Assembly: GCA_028223895.1 (NCBI GenBank)
Contig: JAOIVE010000005.1
Span: 1 to 63,744 of the forward strand
Direction: 5' to 3'
DNA length: 63,744 bases
From: Rickettsiales bacterium
GTDB lineage: Bacteria > Pseudomonadota > Alphaproteobacteria > Rickettsiales > UBA6187
The position numbers and the translations under genes were made by a program. This document shows positions 45,383-56,677 of the stretch, one piece after another (the stretch's first letter is position 1; each line of letters opens with the position of its first letter). The notes beneath the pieces are model-generated. The model was not told where the DNA came from, did not search any database, and saw nothing but the letters and a program-made list of their open reading frames with translations.

Positions 45383-45472
45383 TGGCGGAGAGGAAGGGAT
45401 TCGAACCCTCGATACGGTTGCCCGCATACACACTTTCCAGGCGTGCGCCTTCAACCACTCGGCCACCTCTCC
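45383..45472 (-). tRNA. tRNA-Ser (GGA)
   Basis: RC: ggagaggtggccgagtggttgaaggcgcacgcctGGAaagtgtg...ggttcgaatcccttcctctccgcca. Confidence 0.95.
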
Positions 45473-45623
45473 TAAGAAGGAGTTTTAATAAACCACATAT
45501 AACATATATTCAACATTATTAATTAAAATGCCCGCATATTCATGCAAAACTAGTTGAATATCTTAACATTTTAATATATACGCACTGCTGATAATTAAAA
45601 TTATAATAAATCACAGGATATTT

Positions 45624-46151
45624 ATGGATATTAACAAAATTGCCATTGGAAATAATGCACCAGAAGAAGTAAATGTAATTATAGAAGTACCATTGGGTTC
45701 TGATCCTATAAAATATGAGCTTGATAAAGAGTCAGGTGCTATGGTTGTAGATCGTTTCTTGCACACTTCAATGTACTACCCATGCAATTACGGTTTCATT
45801 CCGCATACTTTATCTGACGATGGTGATCCTGTTGATGTGCTGGTTGTAGGAAGACGTCCTATACATCCTGGAGCTGTTATGGCTGCGCGTCCTATTGGAG
45901 TACTCCTTATGGAAGATGAAGCCGGACAAGATGAAAAAATATTGGCTGTACCTGCGTCAAAATTACATCCATTTTATGATGATGTAAAAAGCTATCAGGA
46001 TTTGCCTAAGGTTTTATTAGACCAAATTGCTCATTTCTTTGAACATTATAAAGATCTTGAAAGTGGAAAATGGGTAAAAGTTATTGGCTGGGAAGGTAAA
46101 GAAAAAGCTGAAATGCTGATAAATGAGGGCATTAAGGCTGCTAAATCCTAG
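45624..46151 (+). CDS. ppa: Inorganic pyrophosphatase
   Basis: [37 protein letters not shown]. Confidence 0.96.
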   Translation: MDINKIAIGNNAPEEVNVIIEVPLGSDPIKYELDKESGAMVVDRFLHTSMYYPCNYGFIPHTLSDDGDPVDVLVVGRRPIHPGAVMAARPIGVLLMEDEAGQDEKILAVPASKLHPFYDDVKSYQDLPKVLLDQIAHFFEHYKDLESGKWVKVIGWEGKEKAEMLINEGIKAAKS

Positions 46152-46279
46152 GTAAAAATAGCCAAACGAATATCAACTTACAAACCGCATCTGATTTTAC
46201 TATTGCCTATAGCAAATCATTCTGCCATACCTGATTATGGAAGTAATTTTTTGGCGATTAGAATTGGGGGCGTTTTAAG

Positions 46280-48358
46280 ATGGAAAATTTCTATTATCTA
46301 ATTATTGCAAGCGGCGTATTTGCGCTTATATATGGCGCAATAATGACAAAATCGATATTGTCATTATCTACTGGCAATAAAAAAATGCAAGATATTGCCA
46401 GTGCCATACAAGAAGGTGCAAGTGCCTATCTTAATCGTCAATATACAGCTATATCTATGGTTGGAGCGGTAATATTTTTCCTTCTTGGAACTCAACTGGG
46501 GTGGTATGCTGCAATAGGGTTTTTGATTGGCGCGGTTCTTTCAGGAATTGCTGGCTATATAGGCATGAATATATCAGTCAGAGCCAATGTTCGCACCACA
46601 GAAGCTGCGCGCAATGGTTTAAATCAGGGCTTGTCGGTATCTTTTAAATCCGGCGCAATAACAGGTATGTTGGTTGTTGGGCTTGGTCTTCTTGGAGTTA
46701 CCGGATATTATCTTTATCTTTTACATGCAGGGGCTGAACAAAGAAGTCTTATCGAAGCTTTGGTTGCTTTAAGCTTTGGAGCATCTCTTATTTCTATATT
46801 TGCCCGCCTTGGAGGTGGAATATTTACCAAAGGCGCTGATGTTGGTGCTGACTTAGTTGGTAAAGTTGAAAATAGCATTCCTGAAGATGACCCGCGCAAT
46901 CCTGCAACTATTGCAGATAATGTTGGCGATAATGTTGGCGATTGCGCAGGAATGGCAGCTGATCTTTTTGAGACATATGCAGTAACTATCGTTGCAACAA
47001 TGTTGCTTGGTGCAATATTTTTTACAGGGGAAGTTCAGGAAACGATGATGTTATATCCTCTTGCAATTTCTGCTGTTTGTATCATCGCATCGATTATTGG
47101 AACATTCTTTGTTCGTTTAGGAAATAGCCAAAATATCATGGGCGCGTTATATAAGGGTTTGATTGCATCGGCAATATTTTCTGCCATAGGAATTGCTTTT
47201 GTTACTCGTGATTTATTAGGCTTTGATTCTGTTTTCATGATCGATCAAATAAGCTTTACAGGTATAGATCTGTTTTACAGCTCTTTATGTGGGTTAGTGG
47301 TAACTGGTCTTATTGTTTGGATTACTGAATATTATACTTCTACTGAATTTCGTCCTGTTCGCAGTATTGCCCAGGCATCTACAACCGGGCATGGAACAAA
47401 TGTAATCCAGGGTCTTGCTGTATCTATGGAGGCAACGGCTGTTCCTATTATAATAATATGCGGCGGTATAATATTTTCATATATTAGCTGCGGACTTTTT
47501 GGTATAGCGGTTGCAGCAACAACTATGCTTGCTCTTGCGGGCATAATAGTTGCTTTGGACGCATATGGCCCAGTAACTGATAATGCAGGCGGAATTGCCG
47601 AGATGGCTGAACTGCCTGAAAGTGTTCGCAAAACTACAGATGCTTTAGATGCTGTAGGCAATACGACAAAAGCAGTTACAAAAGGATATGCAATTGGCTC
47701 GGCTGCATTGGCATCATTAGTATTATTTGCTGCATATACTGAGGATTTAAGGCATTATTTTCCAGACCTTAACGTTAAATTTATATTGAGCGATCCTTAT
47801 GTTGTTGTTGGATTATTTATTGGCGGCATGCTGCCATATTTGTTCGGCGCTATGGGCATGATGGCGGTAGGAAGAGCCGCAGGTTCGGTTGTTGTCGAAG
47901 TGAGGCGTCAATTTAAAGAAATAGCCGGAATTATGGAAGGAAAAGCCAAACCTGATTATGGGCGTGCGGTTGATCTTTTGACTCGTGCTGCTATTAAAGA
48001 AATGATAGTGCCTTCACTTCTTCCGATTGCGGCGCCAGTTATTCTTTATTATGTAATTAATTCAATTGCAGGGCAGGAGGCGGCGTTTGCAGCTCTTGGT
48101 GCTATGCTTTTGGGGATCATCATTACTGGTATATTTGTTGCTCTTTCTATGACTGCAGGCGGCGGCGCATGGGATAATGCAAAAAAATATATTGAAGATG
48201 GTAATCATGGAGGTAAAGGCTCTGAGGCTCATAAAGCTGCTGTAACGGGTGATACGGTTGGCGATCCTTATAAAGACACTGCTGGCCCTGCTATTAACCC
48301 AATGATTAAAATAGCCAATATTGTAGCTATATTGCTATTGGCGATACTTTCTCACTAA
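46280..48358 (+). CDS. hppA: Membrane proton-translocating pyrophosphatase
   Basis: [50 protein letters not shown]. Confidence 0.97.
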   Translation: MENFYYLIIASGVFALIYGAIMTKSILSLSTGNKKMQDIASAIQEGASAYLNRQYTAISMVGAVIFFLLGTQLGWYAAIGFLIGAVLSGIAGYIGMNISVRANVRTTEAARNGLNQGLSVSFKSGAITGMLVVGLGLLGVTGYYLYLLHAGAEQRSLIEALVALSFGASLISIFARLGGGIFTKGADVGADLVGKVENSIPEDDPRNPATIADNVGDNVGDCAGMAADLFETYAVTIVATMLLGAIFFTGEVQETMMLYPLAISAVCIIASIIGTFFVRLGNSQNIMGALYKGLIASAIFSAIGIAFVTRDLLGFDSVFMIDQISFTGIDLFYSSLCGLVVTGLIVWITEYYTSTEFRPVRSIAQASTTGHGTNVIQGLAVSMEATAVPIIIICGGIIFSYISCGLFGIAVAATTMLALAGIIVALDAYGPVTDNAGGIAEMAELPESVRKTTDALDAVGNTTKAVTKGYAIGSAALASLVLFAAYTEDLRHYFPDLNVKFILSDPYVVVGLFIGGMLPYLFGAMGMMAVGRAAGSVVVEVRRQFKEIAGIMEGKAKPDYGRAVDLLTRAAIKEMIVPSLLPIAAPVILYYVINSIAGQEAAFAALGAMLLGIIITGIFVALSMTAGGGAWDNAKKYIEDGNHGGKGSEAHKAAVTGDTVGDPYKDTAGPAINPMIKIANIVAILLLAILSH

Positions 48359-48387
48359 GTTGGCATTGAAAAAACAGACGCAAAAAG

Positions 48388-48421
48388 CACACTCTATTTG
48401 CGAAAGATTGGAGTGTGTTTT
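48388..48421 (+). terminator. Intrinsic terminator downstream of hppA
   Basis: cacactc-loop-gagtgtgtttt. Confidence 0.7.
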
Positions 48422-48480
48422 GCATTTAAAAATTACTTTTGTTGACGGCAAAAAGCCTGATATTATTGATTTTTAGTTTT

Positions 48481-48897
48481 TTATGGCGTTCTTGTTTGAT
48501 ATTGTTCATTTGATTTATTAGTTCTTTCTGCCCAGCTATTATAAGCTGGTGGAGGAGATGTTTCTTCATCTGGGCCGTAAAAACCGTCTCTAGCTTTTTT
48601 AGCTTTGCCCACTTCGTCCCGATGAAATACTTCATTTGCCTCATCGCCATTATAATATTGGCCATACTCATGTCCGTCTATAATACCATAATAATACTGG
48701 TAAGTATATTCAGTCGTGTCCATTTCAATTTCTTGATAATTGAAACTCTCAGGTAGTTCGCCGGGAACTGCAATACCACTATTATAAAGATCTGTTATAT
48801 ATTCACGATAAGAATCTCCTGATATCGCCATTAATTCTAATTCCGATTGCTCAGAATTTACTCCAAATAGCTTTTTTATCTTATTAATTATATTCAT
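48481..48897 (-). CDS. Small hypothetical protein with PPPAY motif; candidate effector
   Basis: 138-aa ORF; C-terminus DEETSPPPAYNSWAERTNKSNEQYQTRTP. Confidence 0.7.
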   Translation of the reverse strand: MNIINKIKKLFGVNSEQSELELMAISGDSYREYITDLYNSGIAVPGELPESFNYQEIEMDTTEYTYQYYYGIIDGHEYGQYYNGDEANEVFHRDEVGKAKKARDGFYGPDEETSPPPAYNSWAERTNKSNEQYQTRTP

Positions 48898-48926
48898 ATT
48901 ATATATTTCCTAAATAATTTTATGTA

Positions 48927-48959
48927 AATATATAACGCAAATATAACAATTTTGTTACC
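48927..48959 (-). promoter_or_regulatory. Candidate activator box GGTAAC-N5-TGTTAT-N10-TATATT (third half-site CGTTAT overlaps spacer)
   Basis: Minus-strand hexamers at 48954-48959, 48943-48948, 48932-48937. Confidence 0.4.
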
Positions 48960-48969
48960 ATTTGTGATT

Positions 48970-49680
48970 TTAGTTTAATAATTTGTTAATTTGTTTACTT
49001 ATATACCCCACAGAAACCCTCTGAATTGGAGTGAAAATAGCAATTCCTACAGCAAAAATTGCTATGATTGGCGCTGCAACTAATATATCAGTAAGCCAGT
49101 GAGCACCGCTTACTAACCTTGGTGTGCTGAAAATCAATGTTATAAATAAGCCAGATAATGCATATTTGCGCCCACAATAAAATAGCATAAAATATGAAAC
49201 CATAAGCAATATTGTGGCGTGATCGCCGGGAAAGCTGCGCCCAGACATATCTTTGGCCTTAATTGATGGAACCAATTCTGAAAGTAAATAAGCAGGTTCA
49301 AGAATTAATGTTGGGCTTTTGCGGTCAAAATCCATCAATATATGAGCAATTTGCAGGGATAAGAAGCAATATATTGCCATAAAAAAACCATTGGCAATAT
49401 GAGTTGAAAGGTGGTCTTTATTATTCATGCAAAAATGGGCATATAAAGATAATATAAGGCAGGCAGGTATAAGGTCAAAGGCGCGATTATTGGCAATAGC
49501 CCAGAAATATTGCCAATGTTGATTATCTTCAAGACTGCCATTGGCAAAGAAAAATATATATTCATCGATAATATCCCAATATTGACGGCTATAAGGATGC
49601 AGCCAGCTTAATAATATTAAGGATGAAAGGCATAGGCTGATAATTAAAGGTAACTTTTTTAATGAAGAAAGATTGGGCAT
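48970..49680 (-). CDS. PAP2-family phosphatase
   Basis: GRSFPGDHATILLMVSYF; STPRLVSGAHWLTDILVA. Confidence 0.85.
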   Translation of the reverse strand: MPNLSSLKKLPLIISLCLSSLILLSWLHPYSRQYWDIIDEYIFFFANGSLEDNQHWQYFWAIANNRAFDLIPACLILSLYAHFCMNNKDHLSTHIANGFFMAIYCFLSLQIAHILMDFDRKSPTLILEPAYLLSELVPSIKAKDMSGRSFPGDHATILLMVSYFMLFYCGRKYALSGLFITLIFSTPRLVSGAHWLTDILVAAPIIAIFAVGIAIFTPIQRVSVGYISKQINKLLN

Positions 49681-49684
49681 TACT

Positions 49685-51604
49685 TTATTTTACGTAAGTT
49701 ATATTAGGATTTTTACCATCAACATAGTTATCCCAGATTATTTTATAGGACTTTTCTAAGTTAGCGGTAAATTTGCTTGTATCAAATAAAGATGTAGATA
49801 GCCGATTTTCACTTATAGTATTTTTTAGTTCTTTAACCTTATTTGGGTTATTACCAAGCTCTACTGCTTTTGCCACATAATCATCAATATCGGTAGTTAT
49901 CATTTTTCTTAAGCCAATATTTTCAAGCAGGCTGGAACAAACTCTTGATGCAAAATGCTTTCCTTGCAATGTAAGTACAGGAACCCCCGCCCATAAGGCA
50001 TCGCTGGTGGTTGTATGTCCACCACATATTCTGGTATCTAAAGCAAGGTCGGCAAGTTTTATGCGCGCTAAATGCTGATCTTTTGGCAACCTGTTTGTAA
50101 AGATTATACGAGATGGATCAACTCCAGCTTTCTCAGCCTCTTTTTTAATATTTTCTGCGGCAAGAACACCGCTATGCCATAGCCATAAAACGCTATTAGG
50201 GACGGCTTTTAATATTTCCATCCATTTATCAAACATAATTCGTTCAATTTTCATTGCCTGATTAAAAGAGCAAAATATGAAAGCATCTTCTGGAAGATCA
50301 AAAACAGAGCGTGAAAATTCTATATCAGAAATATGCTGCTGATTGTCATTAGCCTGATAGCAGCCTGGCATATAAAGAAATTTTTCTGAAAAATAAGGTT
50401 CCTGACTTTCAGGGGTGACAATAGGATCTGTAATTATATAGTCAAAAAAATCAGCTCCGATTGTTCCGGGGAATCCTAAATAACTAATTTGAATGGGAGC
50501 CGGTCGCAGTGCCGCTATTGCCAATCTGCCTGCCAGCATATAACCTTGCAGGTCAATTAAAATATCAACCTTATCATCATAAATTAATTGAGCTGCCTGC
50601 TGATCTGTCAAATTAGAAATATCAACAAATTTAGAGCAATTATCCTTAATTTCCTGCCGATAATTTCCTGAGTTATCTTCACCATATGAATAGGCAATTA
50701 TATTATATTCGTTCAGGTTATGTTCACGGAAAACTCCCAGCATCAAATGTGCAGTTGGGCGATCCTGAAAATCTTTTGATATATAGCCAATAGTTAATTT
50801 TTTGTCTTTTGTTTTATTTCTTAAATGATCAAACTTAATTCCAGATTCTTTTGCCTGTTTTTCTATCGGCATAGCCCATGACTTTGCGATTTTGAAGTTT
50901 ATTTCATCATCCATATTGCGAGAAATTGCAATAAATGGAGTTTCTCCTGTTATAAAATCATTTTGAATATATTGATTTGTTTGCTGATCGACTAATTTTG
51001 ATATTTCTTCATATTGATCCCACTGGCAGGTATGCTGAAGCTGGTGTAAATAACAGGCCATTGCATTGACATTGTCAGGTGCAAGCATCACTGCATATTC
51101 ATAATTTTTTATCGCCTCGCGCATTTGAGAAGTATCACGAAATGCGTTGGCAAGATTATAATATGCACTGGCAAATTTTGGGCTTATATCTATAGCATTT
51201 TTATAAGATTCAATGGCTTCAAAAAGCATATCCTGTTGGTCAAGCGCAACTCCAAGGCAATTATGGGCGGATGAATTATCCGGATTAATATTAATGCAAT
51301 TGCGAAAAGCTATTTCTGCTTCTTTATACATTCCAAGTGCGTAAAATGAATTACCAAGAAAAAAATAGGCATCGCTGTGATTGGGAATAATTTGTAAAGC
51401 GCGGTTTAGATAAACACATGATAATTTAAATTCCTGCATTTGAAAATAAGACATGCCGGCAAGATATAGAGCGTTAACATCATCAGGAAATTGTTCGATT
51501 ATTCTTTTTGCAAGGCCTGCAGAATATTCAAAATTACCTTTTTCATAAGATTCAGCCCCGGCACGCAATACGTCATTTACAGAGACTGTTTTATTGTCAC
51601 TCAT
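49685..51604 (-). CDS. TPR plus GT41 (O-GlcNAc transferase/SPINDLY-like) glycosyltransferase
   Basis: Several TPRs; LTIGYISKDFQDRPTAHLM, ISYLGFPGTIGADFFDYIITDPIVTP, DTRICGGHTTTSDALWAGVPVLTLQGKHFASRVCSSLL. Confidence 0.92.
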   Translation of the reverse strand: MSDNKTVSVNDVLRAGAESYEKGNFEYSAGLAKRIIEQFPDDVNALYLAGMSYFQMQEFKLSCVYLNRALQIIPNHSDAYFFLGNSFYALGMYKEAEIAFRNCININPDNSSAHNCLGVALDQQDMLFEAIESYKNAIDISPKFASAYYNLANAFRDTSQMREAIKNYEYAVMLAPDNVNAMACYLHQLQHTCQWDQYEEISKLVDQQTNQYIQNDFITGETPFIAISRNMDDEINFKIAKSWAMPIEKQAKESGIKFDHLRNKTKDKKLTIGYISKDFQDRPTAHLMLGVFREHNLNEYNIIAYSYGEDNSGNYRQEIKDNCSKFVDISNLTDQQAAQLIYDDKVDILIDLQGYMLAGRLAIAALRPAPIQISYLGFPGTIGADFFDYIITDPIVTPESQEPYFSEKFLYMPGCYQANDNQQHISDIEFSRSVFDLPEDAFIFCSFNQAMKIERIMFDKWMEILKAVPNSVLWLWHSGVLAAENIKKEAEKAGVDPSRIIFTNRLPKDQHLARIKLADLALDTRICGGHTTTSDALWAGVPVLTLQGKHFASRVCSSLLENIGLRKMITTDIDDYVAKAVELGNNPNKVKELKNTISENRLSTSLFDTSKFTANLEKSYKIIWDNYVDGKNPNITYVK

Positions 51605-51676
51605 GCTTCCCCCTATAGCAGAATCTCAAATGATAGCAGCTTGTTAATAAATATGTCCACAAATTAATCGGTAAAA

Positions 51677-52129
51677 TTATATTCCAATTTGCCGGGCAAC
51701 TTCGCCAACAACTATTCCTACAGATACTGCTACATTTAAAGAGCGCATTCCTTCTTTCATGGGTATGGTTACAAGCTCATTACATGCATCAGATACATCT
51801 TGCGGAACTCCGGCAGATTCACGGCCAAATAGTAATATATCATTATTTTTATATTCAATGGATGAGTATGGTTTAATTGCCTTGGATGATAATAAAATTA
51901 TTCTGCTATTTTTATTTTCTTCTAAAAAAGATTCCCAACTGCGATGGCGTATATATTTAACATTATCAATATAATCCATGCCTGCCCGACGAAATTTTTT
52001 ATCATCAAATGGAAATCCGCAAGGTTCAATAATATCAACGTCAAAGCCAAAACAAGCTGCGGTTCTTAGAGTGGTTCCAAGATTCTGGGCTATATCTGGC
52101 TGGTATAAAGCAATTCTGGGCATAGGCAT
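51677..52129 (-). CDS. trmL: tRNA (cytidine/uridine-2'-O-)-methyltransferase TrmL-like (SPOUT)
   Basis: RIALYQPDIAQNLGTTLRTAACFGFDVDIIEPCGFP; LFGRESAGVP; GMRSLNVAVSVGIV. Confidence 0.93.
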   Translation of the reverse strand: MPMPRIALYQPDIAQNLGTTLRTAACFGFDVDIIEPCGFPFDDKKFRRAGMDYIDNVKYIRHRSWESFLEENKNSRIILLSSKAIKPYSSIEYKNNDILLFGRESAGVPQDVSDACNELVTIPMKEGMRSLNVAVSVGIVVGEVARQIGI

Positions 52130-52218
52130 TGTTAAAAAATTTCTACTGGATTTTTATTGATAATTTGATTATACACACGATGAAGTATTTTTAAATACGA
52201 TATTATTAGGTTTATCAT

Positions 52219-52746
52219 ATGTCGGTAAGTAAAGAAAATAAGGGTAAGACCCGCCGTGATTTTATGGTACTTACAGCAAGTGCCGTTGCGGGTGTTGGCG
52301 CCGCATCTTTTGTGTGGCCATTAGTTGACTCTCTTAATCCAGCAGCAGATGTATTGGCTTTGGCCTCTACGGAAGTAAATATTGGATCAGTAGAGCCTGG
52401 TCAGATGATTAGAGTTAAGTGGCGCGGTAAGCCAGTCTTTATTCGCAGAAGAACAGAGGCTGAAATTAAAAAAGCGCAATCTGAAAATATGGCAAATCTG
52501 CCAGATCCTGAATCTGATAGTGATCGCGTAAAAGCAGGTAAGGATGAATGGCTGGTTGTTTTAGGAGTTTGCACGCATTTAGGATGTGTTCCTCTTGGAA
52601 ATAGTGGTGATTATGGTGGGTGGTTCTGCCCTTGCCATGGTTCACATTATGATATTTCAGGTAGAATTCGTCGTGGCCCTGCGCCAAAGAACCTACCAGT
52701 TCCTCCATATGAATTTGTAAGTGATGAAATTATAAAGATTGGTTAA
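52219..52746 (+). CDS. petA: Ubiquinol-cytochrome c reductase Rieske Fe-S subunit
   Basis: [43 protein letters not shown]. Confidence 0.97.
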   Translation: MSVSKENKGKTRRDFMVLTASAVAGVGAASFVWPLVDSLNPAADVLALASTEVNIGSVEPGQMIRVKWRGKPVFIRRRTEAEIKKAQSENMANLPDPESDSDRVKAGKDEWLVVLGVCTHLGCVPLGNSGDYGGWFCPCHGSHYDISGRIRRGPAPKNLPVPPYEFVSDEIIKIG

Positions 52747-52751
52747 ATAGC

Positions 52752-53960
52752 ATGAGTAAGTCAAAAAAAAGCAATGCAATTATAGACTGGATAGATTATA
52801 GACTGCCGGTTTTTTCATTCATGAAGCATATGGGTGAGTATAGAGTTGCAAAGAATCTGAGCTATGCTTGGAGTTTTGGTTCAATAGCAGGTATAGCACT
52901 GGTTATACAGATAATTACCGGCATATTTCTTGCTATGCACTACACGCCGCATGTTGATCATGCGTTTGATAGTGTGGAAAATATTATGCGTAATGTTAAT
53001 TATGGTTGGTTAATCAGATATATTCATGCTGTTGGTGCGTCAATGTTCTTTTTTGTAGTATATGCGCATATGGCTCGCGGGATGTATTATGGATCATATA
53101 AAGCTCCGCGTGAGCTTTTATGGTGGTTCGGCATATTGATCTTCCTTGCTATGATGGCTACAGCCTTTATGGGATATGTTCTTCCTTGGGGACAAATGAG
53201 CTATTGGGGAGCAACTGTTATTACTAATCTTTTCTCAGCGATTCCGGTGGTTGGTGATAGCATAGTTACTTTCCTTTGGGGTGGCTATTCTGTTGATAAT
53301 CCAACGCTTAACAGATTTTTCTCTTTGCATTACCTAGTGCCATTTATAATAGTTGGTTTAGTAATTTTACATATAGTAGCTTTACATATTCACGGCTCTA
53401 ATAACCCAACTGGTGTTGAAGTTAAAACTCAAAAGGATACTATTCCTTTCCACCCATATTATACTGTTAAGGATTTTGTAGGGTTTGGATTCTTCTTCAT
53501 ATTATTTGCATATTTTGTGTTCTATGAGCCAAATTATTTAGGGCATCCTGATAACTATATTCCTGCTGACCCAATGGTTACGCCTGCACATATCGTTCCT
53601 GAGTGGTACTTCCTGCCATTTTATGCGATCTTGCGTGCGATACCTGATAAACTTGGTGGTGTATTATTCATGTTTGGCTCTATTTTGATATTATTTGCTT
53701 TGCCATGGTTAGACACTTCTAAAGTTAAGTCTGGCGCATATAGAACTCTGTTCAAGCCTGTATATTGGTTATTTATAGCAAATTTTGTATTCTTAGGATG
53801 GCTTGGCGGAAAGCCTGCTGAAGGCATATATGTAATATTGGCACGCTTTGCTACTTTATATTATTTTGCATATTTCCTTTTCTTTTTACCTTTATTGGGC
53901 AAAATTGAGAAGACAAAACCATTGCCTGAATCTATCAGCGCTGCATGTGAGGGGAAATAA
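52752..53960 (+). CDS. petB: Cytochrome b
   Basis: [41 protein letters not shown]. Confidence 0.98.
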   Translation: MSKSKKSNAIIDWIDYRLPVFSFMKHMGEYRVAKNLSYAWSFGSIAGIALVIQIITGIFLAMHYTPHVDHAFDSVENIMRNVNYGWLIRYIHAVGASMFFFVVYAHMARGMYYGSYKAPRELLWWFGILIFLAMMATAFMGYVLPWGQMSYWGATVITNLFSAIPVVGDSIVTFLWGGYSVDNPTLNRFFSLHYLVPFIIVGLVILHIVALHIHGSNNPTGVEVKTQKDTIPFHPYYTVKDFVGFGFFFILFAYFVFYEPNYLGHPDNYIPADPMVTPAHIVPEWYFLPFYAILRAIPDKLGGVLFMFGSILILFALPWLDTSKVKSGAYRTLFKPVYWLFIANFVFLGWLGGKPAEGIYVILARFATLYYFAYFLFFLPLLGKIEKTKPLPESISAACEGK

Positions 53961-53964
53961 TAAG

Positions 53965-54717
53965 ATGAAAAACATTATATTATTATTGATGGTAGTATTT
54001 GTATCTGCAAGCAATGCAAATGCAGCCGGTTCTGAAGTTAAGCTTAAAAAGCAAGATTGGTCTTTTGATGGGTTATTTGGAACTGTTGATAGTGCATCTG
54101 CAAGGCGTGGATTCAAGGTATATAAAGAAGTTTGTGCATCTTGCCATTCTCTTAAGCGTGTTGCATATCGTAATTTAGAAGAAATCGGATTTAGCCCAGC
54201 TGCTGCAAAAGCTATAGCTGCTGATGCTCAGGTTGTTGATGGGCCAAATGATGACGGCGATATGTTTGAGCGTCCTGGTAGATTATCAGATAAATTTGTT
54301 GCTCCTTTTGCTAACGACCAGGCTGCAAGAGCTAGTAATGGTGGAGCTTTGCCACCTGATTTATCTTTGATTATTAAAGCACGTCCTGATGGTGCTAACT
54401 ATCTATATTCACTTATGACTGGATACTCTGATGCTCCTGCGGATGTAAAATTGGGTGCAGGAATGCATTATAATAAATATTTCCCAGGTGGGCAGATTGC
54501 CATGCCTGCGCCTTTATTTGCTGACGCTGTTGAGTATGAAGATGGAACGGAAGCTTCTGTAGATCAAATGTCTAAAGATTTGGTATCTTTCCTGCAATGG
54601 GCGGCGGAGCCTGAGATGCAAAAGCGTAAAAGAATGGGTGCAAAAGCTTTAATATATTTGCTTATATTTACAATATTATTCTATATTGCTAAAAAGCGTA
54701 TATGGGCAAGATTATAG
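53965..54717 (+). CDS. petC: Cytochrome c1
   Basis: Signal peptide; CASCHSLKRVAYRNL; LQWAAEPEMQKRKRMG; start reassigned to 53965. Confidence 0.95.
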   Translation: MKNIILLLMVVFVSASNANAAGSEVKLKKQDWSFDGLFGTVDSASARRGFKVYKEVCASCHSLKRVAYRNLEEIGFSPAAAKAIAADAQVVDGPNDDGDMFERPGRLSDKFVAPFANDQAARASNGGALPPDLSLIIKARPDGANYLYSLMTGYSDAPADVKLGAGMHYNKYFPGGQIAMPAPLFADAVEYEDGTEASVDQMSKDLVSFLQWAAEPEMQKRKRMGAKALIYLLIFTILFYIAKKRIWARL

Positions 54718-54832
54718 GCACTGTTAAAATTACCTAGTTATTATTTTGTGATTTTTACATTTTTAAGGGCGCTTTATTTCTGGCGCCCTTTTTTATATTA
54801 TGATGATAAATTAATTATATATATGAGAAAAC

Positions 54833-55915
54833 ATGAAGAATGAATATCTGGCAATAGGTTTAATGAGTGGAACATCTGCCGATGGCGTTGATGCTGCTAT
54901 TATAAAAACTGATGGCCATATAAATATTGAGATTTTGCCATATTGCTCATCATATATATATCCAGAAAATATAAGAGAAGATATTTTCAATGCGTATAAA
55001 GGTGTCGGAAATATAGAAAAGCTTGAAAGTGATTTAACGGAAATCCACGCCCAGATAGTATATGAACTTCTTGATAAAGCTAATTTATCGGCTAAAGATA
55101 TAGATGTTATTGGTTTTCACGGTCATACAATTTTGCATAAGCCAGAAGAAAATCAAACCTGGCAGATAGGCGACGGCAGATTGCTGGCTGAAACTACATC
55201 TATAGATGTGGTGTATGATTTAAGAAGTCTGGATGTAGAAAATGGCGGACAAGGCGCTCCTCTTGTACCAATATATCATAAAATATTAGCAAAAGATTTA
55301 AATAAACCGGTAGTGTTTGTAAATATTGGCGGGGTTTCAAATGTGACCTATATAGGAAGCGAAGATGATGATCTTTTGGCTTTTGATACAGGGCCGGGTA
55401 ACGCTTTGATAGATGATTTAATAAGAAAGGCAAATATCGGTAATTATGATGATGAAGGTAACATTGCCTTAAAAGGTGTGATTGATAAAAATATTGTGGA
55501 AAGATTCTTATCAGATCCATATTTTGCAAAAATACCACCAAAGTCGCTCGATAGAAATAGCTTTAATATAGATGTAAGTGGTCTCTCGTTGGAAGATGGA
55601 GTTGCAACTTTAACTGCCTGCACTGCAGAATCTATTGCCAAATCATTAGATTTCTTTTCCCATAAGCCTATAAAATGGGTAATAGCAGGTGGAGGTCGCA
55701 AAAATAAGGCCATAATGGGGTGGCTTGAAGAAAAAGTTGGTGTGGATGTAATTTCCATTGATGAGATGCAAATAGATGGAGATATGATAGAAGCGCAGGC
55801 ATTTGCATATTTAGCTGTACGCTCCATCAAAAATTTACCTATAACATTCCCTAAAACTACAGGGGTTGCACAGAAATTGTCTGGCGGCGTCTTCTGTCAG
55901 GCTTCACGCGCTTAG
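54833..55915 (+). CDS. anmK: Anhydro-N-acetylmuramic acid kinase
   Basis: AIGLMSGTSADGVDAAIIKTDG; GFHGHTILHKPE; FDTGPGNALIDDL. Confidence 0.96.
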   Translation: MKNEYLAIGLMSGTSADGVDAAIIKTDGHINIEILPYCSSYIYPENIREDIFNAYKGVGNIEKLESDLTEIHAQIVYELLDKANLSAKDIDVIGFHGHTILHKPEENQTWQIGDGRLLAETTSIDVVYDLRSLDVENGGQGAPLVPIYHKILAKDLNKPVVFVNIGGVSNVTYIGSEDDDLLAFDTGPGNALIDDLIRKANIGNYDDEGNIALKGVIDKNIVERFLSDPYFAKIPPKSLDRNSFNIDVSGLSLEDGVATLTACTAESIAKSLDFFSHKPIKWVIAGGGRKNKAIMGWLEEKVGVDVISIDEMQIDGDMIEAQAFAYLAVRSIKNLPITFPKTTGVAQKLSGGVFCQASRA

Positions 55916-56567
55916 GCTTTGTAGCATCATTCTTGAGCCTATTTTTAATATATTCATCCATGTGGAAGTTTAGATCTTCCAGATAGTTGCGGTAAAAGTG
56001 ATCAGCACCTAAAATTACACGATAATCAATACCGGCGTTTTTCTGACGAGAAAGCTTGTTAACCAGCTTGGAAACATCGGATTCATCAACAATACTATCC
56101 TTATCGCCTTGTATGATAGCTCCATGAGCAGGGCAAGGTGAAAGAAAGTTAAAGTCACAATTGCCAGCAGGAGGAGATACAGATATGAAGCCTTCTATTT
56201 CAGGACGACGCATTAATAATTGCATACCAATCCAAGAACCAAAAGAAAAGCCTCCCATCCAGAACGATGAAGCATTTTCATTTTGTAATTGCAGCCAGTC
56301 TAAAGCAGAAGCTGCATCACTTAATTCGCCAATACCATGATCAAAAACACCTTGAGATTTGCCAACTCCGCGGAAATTAAAGCGCAACACTGAAAAACCA
56401 TTGCGGGCAAAAGCATGATAAATATGGTAAGTAACCTTATTATTCATAGTTCCGCCATGCAGCGGATGCGGATGAAGAACTATTGCAGCGGGTGCATTTT
56501 TCTTCTCACTTTGATGATAACGTCCTTCAAGACGACCTTCTGGTCCATTAATTAATATTTCTGCCAT
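55857..56567 (-). CDS. Alpha/beta hydrolase
   Basis: IVLHPHPLHGGTMNNKVTYHIYHAFARNGFSVLRFNFRGVGKS; GGFSFGSWIG. Confidence 0.93.
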   Translation of the reverse strand: MAEILINGPEGRLEGRYHQSEKKNAPAAIVLHPHPLHGGTMNNKVTYHIYHAFARNGFSVLRFNFRGVGKSQGVFDHGIGELSDAASALDWLQLQNENASSFWMGGFSFGSWIGMQLLMRRPEIEGFISVSPPAGNCDFNFLSPCPAHGAIIQGDKDSIVDESDVSKLVNKLSRQKNAGIDYRVILGADHFYRNYLEDLNFHMDEYIKNRLKNDATKPKRVKPDRRRRQTISVQPL

Positions 56568-56677
56568 ATTTAAATACTTGACTATTTTACTAGGTTATTA
56601 TATCTAAGCACTGTATACTAGGTATAAGGGTGCAAGAATGCTTATATATCAAAGAGCAGAAATTGCAAGGATTTAGG

